Shown one piece after another: positions 49,201 to 56,972 of a DNA stretch of 64,000 bases. The position numbers were made by a program, and so were the translations under genes. The number at the start of each line of letters is the position of its first letter. Position 1 is the first letter of the stretch. The stretch lies in contig CAIIXF020000005.1 of assembly GCA_903813345.2 (NCBI GenBank), positions 20,029,375 to 20,093,374 on the forward strand, read 5' to 3'. The notes below the pieces were generated by a model. It was given only the letters and a program-made list of their open reading frames with translations, was not told where the DNA came from and made no database searches. Source of the DNA: Owenia fusiformis. Its lineage: Eukaryota > Annelida > Polychaeta > Sabellida > Oweniidae.

Positions 49201-52200
49201 GTTCATATGAGAATGGAATATTGCTATTATACCTATACATTTGTTCATATGAGAATGGAATGTTGCTATTATACCTATACATTTGTTCATATGAGAATGG
49301 AATGTTGCTATTATACCTATATATTTGTTCATATGAGAATGGAATGTTGCTATTATACCTATACATTTGTTCATATGATATTGGAATATAGTCTCCAGGC
49401 GTCATTGTCAGGAGGTGGTTGATGGCACCTTCTAGTTTTGGCCAGTACTGCTGTTCATAATCTTCTGTTGTGATCGTCATCATTACTGCAAAAAAATAGT
49501 AGATAATCTGTGTGAATTGTGACAAGATGTACAAAAATGGAAAGAGATTAATATCTAAATAGATGCTGAAAATTAATTTATTAAATACTGGTTTCATCTC
49601 ATGCAAGAAACTGCTAACAGTTTTGATTATGGATCCTATTTAATGTTCTCCATTTTGTATTTTGTTAATGCATTCAACACAAAATAATCTGTTGCTTTAT
49701 TAAGAGCAGAGATCTATCCATGTCATGCTTTTCATTTTGATTTATATTAAAATGGAATAGGTTAAAAGCACTAGTGTAAACCACAGACTTATACATTTTT
49801 GTATATCTGGGAAGTGAATATCTTTATTTTGCACAGTCCTTAAAATAAATATGAACTTACTAAGATTAATCCTTATATTAGCTTACTGAGTGAATTATAT
49901 TAGATGTACATGTATACACTGACTAATTTAATTCAAACATATAGGTACGTGTTTATGTATATTTAATAACCATTTTGGAATATCATTTTTCAGCCAATTC
50001 ACAATATCATTAATTATGAAAACCATGTTCCAGTTTTTCGCAAGGTAGTCTGGTAGTCTTAGTGTGCATTCGTTATATCCCAAATATCGGACCATCACCT
50101 GAAATATTGATTACCCATTGGCCAATTAATTATCGATCTTATATCTGTTTACATTATCTTCAAATGACAGCAAATGAGGGTTATCATTCGTAATATCAAT
50201 AGGCAATCCTGGACCCTGTTGCTTTAATAGCCTGATAACCATCTCGAACTAACACCAAATGACAACATGTTCTCTGCAAAACTGTTAAAACAGCTTGTAT
50301 GATATTATATCACTGATACATAGGTGGAATATTTTCTAGCCAATATACACTTGCTCCATCTTCGCATGCTCCGGTCTTCACTGCGACCGATGAAAGCCAA
50401 GTGACCGAAGATGTACTTACTCTAACTACAAACGTTCAGTCAGGTGCTAAATACAGTATGGTTGTTCTCAGGCCTCCTTGACTTCCACTGATGCAATCAT
50501 CAGTTCCGACCTTGTGAACTACGTTTCTTCCTCTCGAATCACAATTCTCACAAAGCAAATATTAGTTCTTTAAACCCAAAATTCCTCTTTCCCAAACTTA
50601 TTTCTCCACTCGCGAATGGAGTTCCCACATCGCCATCAGCCCCTAAATAATTGATTTTCACGTTGTGAGATCTGTGGTTTGGGTGGAAGGAACATTCACA
50701 AGGCCAGAACTGATGATCGCATTTGTGGAAGTCTACGAGGCCTGGTTCTGCCACTCCATTATACCTAATCATCACAATCTCCTATAACACCTAGAGACTC
50801 TATTCATATTTAGATTTAGAAGAGGTGTCACACCGACCCAAAGATGACCCGAATCTCAGGTCGAAAGGCTCGGGTCACAAACAACTACTTACCAATTTCA
50901 GGTCGGGTCAGAACATTCAGGAATATCACAAATAAGGGCTTTAAGCACAAGTAAATGACATTTATAGATGTCAGTCATATCATAAAAATTGGGTCAATGT
51001 TAACATAGAAGGTATGGGGATTTTATAGATTTTTCACCATTTTCTTTGATTACTTGAAAAAATAATTTTAATCTAAAAAATTCTTGGGCCATAGATTATG
51101 ATAAGGCACTTATCTATTTGCTATATAACTGGAAAATGACTAATTTGTCATGGGTCACTACAGGGCCATATATATGTATAAATAAAAAACTGTAATATAG
51201 TTTATACTAATCAGAGGGTAGTTTTTAACTCTGTGTGTAGGGTAGCAAGTTTCTGAGTCTGCAAATTAATTATTTGGGATTATAAAAACTATGTCTGAAT
51301 GTAAACTATCAAATCTTGCATCGAATTCTTAATGGTCTCTAACTACCTACTTAACCTTTTTAGTCTGTACAAGTATAGTCAACATTATAATTCATGCTGT
51401 ATTTAAAACTGGCAGTGTCTTACTGGTCAGGCCAGTAGCCAGGATTTGCCAAGGGGGGTTCAGTTTTCCAAAATTTCCAGGGGGGGTTCACATTTGACAA
51501 TTTTGGCCCAAAAATTAAGATTCTCCACTTAAAGAGGCATCTTCCCCAAGGATGATGCTCCCGTTTGTAGAAAAGTGGGCCATATTCAATAATCATTTGT
51601 ATAGAACAATTTTTTAATAACAAATTTCAAGAATGTATATATATCTTTTATTGACTCTTTAGATGTCATATCATGACATATTAGTCACTAAGGTAGAGCA
51701 GTTTTTCCCATTGTCGAGTTGAAGAACTGGTATCTTTATCCTGGCTAGATCCATAGACAATTCTAGCCAGCGCCAGCCTTTTATCGAGTTAGCAGCACTC
51801 TAGTATTCGCCGGTATAGGTCAGCAGTCATAGGTCAAAGACAAATCACAAGAAGTGCTGTGACCTGGGTTTGAACCCAAGACCTCTACTTTTCAGCCTGA
51901 AGCCAGACTTCCTGCTTTTCAGACCAATGCCTTAACCACTAGGCCAACCTGGCGACCACATAGACCTATTGCTAAAATACAACTGAGCTTAATTGTTAAG
52001 CTGCTTGCTGACAGAAGATTTAAAACTGGATAGGCTATCACTGTCTAAAATATCACTTCCATTTTACTATTGTCCTTGGAAAGTAACTAAACTTGTATAC
52101 ATCTGTTCTGGCAGCTGGTTGGATGAATTTGGATGGATGGAACTGTCTAGTGCTAGTGTTTATTTGAGGGCTGAAGTATGTGGGTATAGTGATGGCTGCT

Positions 52201-54338
52201 AAGTTGTGAGTTCCTTTGTAGAAGAGGGAAAGTCTAGAAGCCTCCCTACGGGATTGTAGTGATTCCCACTGCAAATGACACAGCCTGGTTCCATTGAGTG
52301 ACATTTGGTGACAAATCTGGCTGCTCTACTTTGTACCTGTTACAGCATGTTGATATCCTTCTGGCGGTAAGGATCTCATGCTGCACTAGCATATTAAGGG
52401 ACGAAGGGATTCCCTATATCCCTCCAAATTTGGTTTGATGGAATAACTAACAGATATAGTGACTCTTAACATACTTTATAGACTAGATGCAAATAAAAAA
52501 TAATCTTGATTTACATCATTAAAAATTCAAAATTCGGGAAATTGATATCATAGTACCCCACACATAATTTTGTCGCCAACTTCAGTTTAAGATTTTAGTG
52601 CTTTCCCATTCATATATCTTTATGAAATTTAGCATACTTAAACTTTAACATATATCCAACACTCAATTTTTTATTTAATATTAGATCTAAATGGACAAAA
52701 TAAACCTTTACTTATTTGCTCACCCTTCACTTACTCAGGAACAAATTGACAATCTTTTATCAGTGGTGAGCCTATTTCTTATTGAGCACGCATAGATACA
52801 TGTATTTGGAAGCTCGCCTACTTTTGTTCTCAGCCCTACCACTCCTTATCTCTACTGCTTATCTCCCCTTGTTTCATTCTCTTACATTATACTGTAGCAC
52901 CAAGAAGTCTTCTTTGTGCCACATAGAAAGTACAGATCAGCCATTTAGCCATGGTAGATTATGGCACAAACCTCTTTTCCATGCTCATACTACTACTGTA
53001 TATCTCTGTTTCCAGGACCCTATAGGCAGAGGCAGCAGCCCCCCACACTCCCAATTAAAATGCAGATGCTTTCTTTTTTATTTTTATTCTAATATATAAT
53101 TGTGTATAAACCATGTTTACAAATTGTAATTACTACATTGAGGGACACCTATAATGCCACTGGCGATTGGGTATATGTACTTTTAATGATAATGGCAATA
53201 AAATCTCTTGATGAAAAAAAAATTAGACTAAACTTATTATTTATTTTTTAAGGTACAGCTGGAAAGTAACATTTTGGACAAAAAATTGCTATGCCTGCAC
53301 ATGTTATTTGCTGGTACAAAATAAAGTATGAAGGCATGTGTCAATTTACTTGCTTTTTTCAGGAAAGTATCATTACATTGTCTTCTTTTAGAATATCTGG
53401 TAGGATGGGAACTCCAGGAAATTCTGATATTTCGCACTTTCTATTTTTCCAAATTTTCTTTCAAAGTTTCCAAACAACACAGGAGCTACCATTGACCTGT
53501 TTCCAGGTTTACTAAAAGTAAATAATGTAAGGATACTTTCCTGAAAAAAGCAAGGAAAAATACACATGCCTTCATACTTTATTTTGTACCAGAAAATAAC
53601 ATGTGCAGGTATAGCATTTTTTTTACCCAAATTTTACTTTCCAGCTGAACCCAGAGGGGGAGAAACACCAGGGTTCAAAGATGACATACGCTTATAATGT
53701 AAATCTGTATTGAGATGACATCGTCGCTGATTTGTCAAAAGTCGGCAAACAAATGACGTCATCAATGGCGGTTTCAAAATTTTCGAAATACACTTCGAAT
53801 AATATTATGTTCATTTCTGGCGTGTTAACCAATATCATAGCTTCTCATTTCCAATCAAGATAAAGAAAGGTGTACAGAATATGCGTATATCAATTAAAAC
53901 ATCCCATCGAAGTGTACTATTTGATAACTAGCCGATGAAAATTCGAACGAACAAAGGTGGTAAGAACGAGACATAATTATGTGTCATCTTTAAACTCTCG
54001 GGCTTTCCCTCTTAGCTGAACCTAACAACATTTTCAAAATGCTGTATCATTTTACAAAAATTGTCTCAAATTAGGCTATTAAGCATTTTGACTGCATTCT
54101 TGAATGTTTTATTCTTGCATGTTGTATATTTCACTAGCGAAGTAAATGAACTGTTTCTACTGTTTAGCTTAACGTGGTAATATTTGAATTTATTCTAAAA
54201 AATTTCTACAGAAAAAATATAAGTTTGCTCACCCATACTTCCTGGCCTCAAAATACTACTGGATTTCGGCCTTTTCTCCTCCTTAGAAGCAACATTGCCT
54301 GACGAATCACAGACTTCCTCCTCCATAGGTTCGTCCAT
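40268..54338 (-). CDS. CACUL1: CACUL1, CDK2-associated cullin-domain protein 1 (exons 1-8; last short exon not found)
   Basis: Eight exons in joined phase, 5' to 3': 54338-54233, 49485-49359, 47810-47696, 47048-46953, 46703-46601, 45102-45013, 42213-42072, 40311-40268, together 274 codons and one base. The product follows human CACUL1 closely as I remember it: [97 protein letters not shown] and [14 protein letters not shown]1 is a cullin N-terminal-like protein reported to bind CDK2 and promote G1/S progression. The N-terminus is short ([15 protein letters not shown]) and lacks the Pro-rich region of the human protein. The human protein ends about 20 residues after SRKR, so one small terminal exon is expected below 40268; I could not place it. 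Intron 2 is mostly a minisatellite derived from the end of exon 2. Confidence 0.92.
40617..40776 (-). mobile_element. GTCACCACC-family element, 5' fragment
   Basis: On the complement it reads ATTATGTCACTACC, then AAGTGGTGACATATTGTTAT, GGTCTCC, CGTCTGTAACAAATTCTTAC and AACTTCCAATAATTTAACAA, as in the head of the 6017 copy. The repeats and 3' end are absent. It lies in CACUL1 intron 40312-42071. Confidence 0.65.
41037..41820 (+). mobile_element. Helitron, 5'-truncated
   Basis: It ends TTCGATGGGACTTGCTATGC, TTTGGCATTGC, TGTTATGTAG before T. The terminal hairpin is ATGC-TTTG-GCAT, again with paired changes relative to other copies. The body has AAGTAGAGTGATTTTGTTCA and GAAAAATGGTGGCCATTTTT. The CTRR end is altered to GTAG and no TC head is seen. 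Same CACUL1 intron as the fragment above; 41821-42071 shows no feature. Confidence 0.65.
42620..42688 (+). promoter_or_regulatory. Promoter-like cluster (ETS and YY1-type sites) inside the mariner-ended element
   Basis: ACCGGAAGTGTGACG (ETS core next to a CRE-like half site) is followed by GAGCCGCCATCTTG (YY1-type). This spacing just before an ATG is typical of TATA-less housekeeping promoters. Activity is inferred from motifs only. Confidence 0.4.
42689..42730 (+). pseudogene. Possible THAP-domain first exon fragment
   Basis: ATG at 42695 opens [11 protein letters not shown], which resembles the first cysteines of a THAP DNA-binding domain (CxxxC after a short start). The rest of the domain does not follow in frame. 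A later stretch on + (43540-43660) ends [13 protein letters not shown], loosely like the C..HF close of a THAP domain. Either this is a captured or decayed THAP gene or a chance match. Confidence 0.3.
43667..43691 (+). repeat. Pentanucleotide microsatellite (TCGTA)n
   Basis: About five copies of CGTAT in a row. It lies in the mariner-ended element. Confidence 0.85.
45209..45460 (-). mobile_element. Short complete Helitron, 252 bp
   Basis: On - it starts TCCCACCGAACGAAGTGTTC after host A and ends GGAGTTGCTGTTTGTCTAG before host T. The terminal hairpin is ACTC-CGTG-GAGT. Both ends are intact and the CCGTCC run and tandem units are missing, so it is an internal-deletion form. It lies in CACUL1 intron 45103-46600. 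Confidence 0.8.
46399..46547 (-). mobile_element. GTCACCACC-family element, short two-ended copy
   Basis: On - it reads ATTATGTCACCACC ... AAGGTGACATTAATGTTATA at the head and GGTAGTGACATTTTGTATGT, TAATGCC at the tail. Only about 150 bp, with no tandem units, so it looks like a MITE-type deletion form that shows both termini of the family. It is 54 bases from CACUL1 exon 5. Confidence 0.65.
48035..49385 (-). repeat. 42-bp minisatellite made of copies of the CACUL1 exon 2 / intron 2 junction
   Basis: On - each unit reads CATTCTCATATGAACAAATG, TATAG, GTATAATAGCAAYATTC. The end of exon 2 (49359) reads ATATCATATGAACAAATG, TATAG followed by the donor GTATAATAG, so the real exon end is effectively the first unit. 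About 32 units, most keeping the AG/GT step, differ mainly as GTATAAT or GTATGAT and ATGTATAG or ATATATAG. One unit has an inserted 9 bp near 49130. The array fills nearly all of intron 2 (49358-47811). The first seven units continue exon 2's frame without a stop, as [14 protein letters not shown] repeats. Other long frames across it on both strands are by-products. Confidence 0.95.
49486..51689. other. CACUL1 intron 1, proximal part
   Basis: Two kilobases with no gene I can support. A phrase near 51432-51500 (AGTAGCCAGGATTTGCCAAG, then GGGGGGTTC twice) looks like a common dispersed repeat end. Near 50820-50900 several GACC/GGGTC words recur (CACCGACCCAAAGATGACCC), perhaps a worn element. Confidence 0.4.
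51690..51958 (-). mobile_element. tRNA-derived SINE
   Basis: On - the head reads GGTTGGCCTAGTGGTTAAGG (A box) and later GGTCTTGGGTTCAAACCC (B box), the two internal Pol III promoter boxes of a tRNA. The anticodon region is replaced by about 45 bases with an internal duplication (TCTGAAAAGCAGGAAGTCTG, then GGCTGAAAAGTAGAGGTCT), so no cloverleaf forms. A body of about 150 bp follows (ACCGGCGAATACTAGAG). It lies in CACUL1 intron 1. Confidence 0.7.
52680..53221 (+). mobile_element. 3' fragment of the CR1-like LINE family
   Basis: It reads [20 protein letters not shown] to a TAG near 52792, matching FGDPSLTQLEMDNLFSLVA in the LINE at 6974-12466. A 3' UTR follows with AATGGCAATAAAATCTCTTG and an A tail at 53213-53221. 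Severely 5'-truncated. Just upstream, 52490-52545 is a fragment of the CAGATGCGAGTAG MITE. Confidence 0.75.
53252..53651. mobile_element. Foldback element, about 140-bp arms
   Basis: CAGCTGGAAAGTAACATTTT, CCTGCACATGTTATTTGCTG, GTACAAAATAAAGTATGAAG and TTTTTTCAGGAAAGTATC on the left recur inverted on the right, ending ACTTTCCAGCTG. The unique centre is about 53400-53520. It lies in CACUL1 intron 1. The rest, 53652-54232, shows nothing but a CAGCTGAACC word repeated. Confidence 0.75.
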
Positions 54339-54444
54339 CTCGAAAGTACAGTTTTGAACAGAAAGGGGTAAACTTTCATAAAGTTTTTAGAATTTTTGAA
54401 AAATGGCTACGTTTACCGAAAAGTTTTACGACATAAAAGTACTT

Positions 54445-54460
54445 CCTGACTTCCGGGATT
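54445..54460 (-). promoter_or_regulatory. ETS-type site in the CACUL1 promoter region
   Basis: On - CCCGGAAGTCAGG lies about 110 bases upstream of the CACUL1 ATG. GGAAG cores of this kind are common in TATA-less promoters. The call rests on motif and position only. Confidence 0.35.
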
Positions 54461-54637
54461 TTATAGGGGCGCTAAAGTTCTTCAATAATCTTTAATATGC
54501 ATAAATACAATTCCATGGAGTATCCTAGTATACAGCATCATAAACGAATTGATATTTGTTATTTTCTTTAAAAAAAATTGAAAATTTATTTATGAATATT
54601 AAATTTACGCATTATGCCATCTCGGCGAACTAGCCTC

Positions 54638-54709
54638 GCCGTTGTCGTCTAGTGGTTAGGACCCTACGTTGTGGCCGTAGTAACCCAGGTTCGAATCCTG
54701 GCAACGGCA
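54638..54709 (+). tRNA. tRNA-His (anticodon GTG)
   Basis: A complete 72-base cloverleaf: acceptor stem GCCGTTG with CAACGGC and discriminator A. The A box is TCGTCTAGTGGTTAGG, the anticodon arm CTACG-TTGTGGC-CGTAG gives GTG, and the T arm CCAGG-TTCGAATC-CCTGG carries the B box GGTTCGAATCC. No intron; CCA is not encoded, as usual for eukaryotes. It lies 300 bases upstream of CACUL1 in the opposite direction. Confidence 0.97.
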
Positions 54710-54718
54710 TCGCCGAGA

Positions 54719-54725
54719 TTTTTTT
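54719..54725 (+). terminator. Pol III terminator of tRNA-His
   Basis: A run of seven T starts ten bases after the tRNA, the expected stop signal for RNA polymerase III. The ten bases between include CGCCGAGA, which pairs with TCTCGGCG just upstream of the gene. Confidence 0.8.
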
Positions 54726-55005
54726 ATCCTGCCGATCGAGATTTTTATCCTGCTATTTTGTCTCAAGGGATATTATGTACTTTTCATTTTTTTATTTATT
54801 ACGTATGCAAAGTTCCCAAGTGCACAAATGAAACGAAGTAACTATGTGTTTTATGCATCATTTTGAAGTATTTTTCATACGCATTTCAGTTATCATTATT
54901 TAAGTTCCTAGAAAAGTTTGATCAGGATGTGATCACGGACTTTTCAGGTCCGTGATGTGATCTACCATACAAAATACGACTTTACCATTGTACGTTCTGT
55001 TGAAA

Positions 55006-55525
55006 GGATAACTTTTGAAATCAGAATCAGAATCCCACTAACTTAGAAATTATAAAATGTAACACTAAATTTTTAGCCTACCTCAATTTGCATCAGGCAG
55101 TCAGGCATATCAATTTTTCTGTTGAAATTTGGATAACTTTTGAAATCAGAATCAGAATCCACTAACTTAGAAATTATTAGTTCAACAAGTTAAACCCAAC
55201 ACCACGGCGTTCATTTATTAATCAGAATGTTCTTGTTGCCGTGATTGGGTTTAACTTCCGTGCTTGCTTTCATTTGTTGCAAATTCTCACTATCGGTTAT
55301 TATTTAAACGCGCATGAAATTCTTTGCGCTGCCATAGACTACCATTAATTTTTTGCATAAAAGGCCGAATAGGCACGGACGTTAAACCTAGGGCGGGCCA
55401 CAAGATATGTCAGATAAGAAATAAGGTCCAGACTAGGTTTAACTTGTTGAACTAAGAAATTATAAAATGTAACACTCCATGTTTTAGCCTATCTCAATTT
55501 GCATCAGGCATATCAATTTTTGCTT
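55006..55525 (+). repeat. Tandem duplication of about 125 bp, second copy split by a MITE
   Basis: GGATAACTTTTGAAATCAGA, ACTAACTTAGAAATTAT, AAAATGTAACACT and CAATTTGCATCAGGCA occur at 55006-55120 and again from 55131. In the second copy the text is interrupted at 55178 and resumes at 55464. The undisturbed first copy shows the pre-insertion site of the MITE. Confidence 0.8.
55178..55454. mobile_element. MULE-type MITE, 277 bp
   Basis: Perfect 19-bp inverted ends TAGTTCAACAAGTTAAACC, flanked by a perfect 9-bp duplication AGAAATTAT (55169-55177 and 55455-55463). The empty site is preserved in the neighbouring duplicate at about 55043. The 9-bp duplication and TAG ends parallel the larger element at 5549-13289, though the ends differ beyond that. 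Non-coding. Confidence 0.85.
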
Positions 55526-55719
55526 ACGCTGCATGTGAATTTCTTGACCGTTTTTCAAAATTCAAAAACATTTTAGAAATATCGTCCTCGAGATCTTGTT
55601 ACTGTGAATTTCATCATGATTGAACTAAGGATACAGTAATTTATTCTCAGGTTAACTAAATCTTACAAAAATGTAACACTTGTAGTTTTTGAAGTCAGAA
55701 CGCTATTTGCATCCCCCCA

Positions 55720-55920
55720 AATTTCAGGACCGAAAATTTTGGGCCCCTTAAACCAAAAAGTGGGTCCAAATTTTGAAATTTTGAGGCCCATTATCTTCAA
55801 AATTTTGACTAAAATTAAAAAATAAGGCCTTAAAAGACCCAGTAATGACCAGAAAGGTCAACCTTTTGAAGCCTTAAGAGGCCTTTTTTTTTTTTCTGGG
55901 CCCACCATAGGGGGGGGGGA
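55720..55920 (-). repeat. Dispersed GGCC-rich repeat, copy 2 (inverted)
   Basis: The complement carries GGCCTTATTTTTTAATTTTA, AAAATTTTGAAGATAATGGG and CCTCAAAAT, matching 31250-31440, with a G run at one end (55909-55919) and GGGGCCC at the other. Class unknown. Confidence 0.6.
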
Positions 55921-56352
55921 CGGTGGTCACGTGGTAGGGTAGTGTGATAATATTTAATAAGTCTTTAATATTTAATAAGTCTTCCCCTAGGTATCACGAA
56001 AAAGAACAATAATCCCCTGATGTGCAAATTACATGATGGTCACACGTTTTCAACAAAAACAGTTCGTCGAAGAGCATTGCAGGGCTTATTGTTCTTTTTA
56101 GTGATACCTGTGGAGAACTCATTATCTTATTAAAATATTACGCAATTCACTTGCACCGCGGGGATACACAAATACAGCCTGCACTTCCAACCTGTTGCGT
56201 TTACTTAGCAATAGTTCCTTCGATCGAAGTTCTAACATTTTGTTCATTTTGTTACCAAAACGAACCGTTTCGGTAACCAACATAATCAAGTGGATCACCA
56301 GTGATAATTGAGATCCACTCCATGCACTCTAAGATTCCTTCAATTAGTGAGT

Positions 56353-56412
56353 AAAGACGAGCGTATGGACGGAGGGCTTCACTATAACCCTACCGAACTT
56401 CGTTCGTTGGGA
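56353..56412 (-). mobile_element. Helitron 5' end fragment
   Basis: On - after a host A it reads TCCCAACGAACGAAGTTCGG, TAGGGTTATAGTGAAGCCCT, CCGTCC, the family head. Everything beyond the head is missing. The spacer 55921-56352 and 56413-56860 shows no gene. Confidence 0.7.
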
Positions 56413-56863
56413 TAACGATAGACGGAATTTTTTAATCCTCTAGATCAGACATCGTCTACTCACATTTCGAAACGCGTGTTTAATTTCCTTGCTAGCTAAT
56501 CTTGTTGGAATTCTCCGACGACGACGATGACACCGCAAGGGTTTACTTATCATGGGCTTAAAAAGCTCATGGCATGATCATATGATAATGATTAAGGGCT
56601 GTTGAAAGTGACATAAAGTGTGTCAAGAATATCATTTATAGATAATGTAGTATTTTGTATATTGTCCTTAGGTCTAAAATCCTTTCTAAATTAATTTTCT
56701 ATTCAACATATTTTCCATTCATTTGTGTAAAAGTGCTGATTTAAACTAATTTCTTTATAGGGCATGATATACAGCGATTCAATTATGCAACATGCAAGTA
56801 ATCATAATTTTCCCACGACTGCTTTTATTCCACATTGTGGAGGCGAATTACCACAAACTAAAA

Positions 56864-56873
56864 TATTTATAAG
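56864..56873 (+). promoter_or_regulatory. TATA-like box of the FAS1 gene
   Basis: ATTTATAAGG lies about 105 bases before the ATG at 56973, leaving room for a start site near 56895 and a 5' UTR of about 80 bases. Position and motif only. Confidence 0.4.
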
Positions 56874-56972
56874 GTTAAGACCTCAAGAATTCAAAACACA
56901 ATTGTCATTCCCCAAACAGTAACAATCATATTGGTAGATCCGCCTCCCGCATGATCACCGACGTATTTCACA

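Noticed and set aside
48016-49422. Long frames on both strands (up to 329 codons) across the 42-bp array
   Set aside because: They are by-products of a unit whose length is a multiple of three. Only the frame that continues CACUL1 exon 2 has a plausible biological reading, and that as an extension of the exon.
51820-51960. tRNA gene on -
   Set aside because: Boxes A and B are present, but the spacer is too long and no anticodon stem forms; it is a SINE head.
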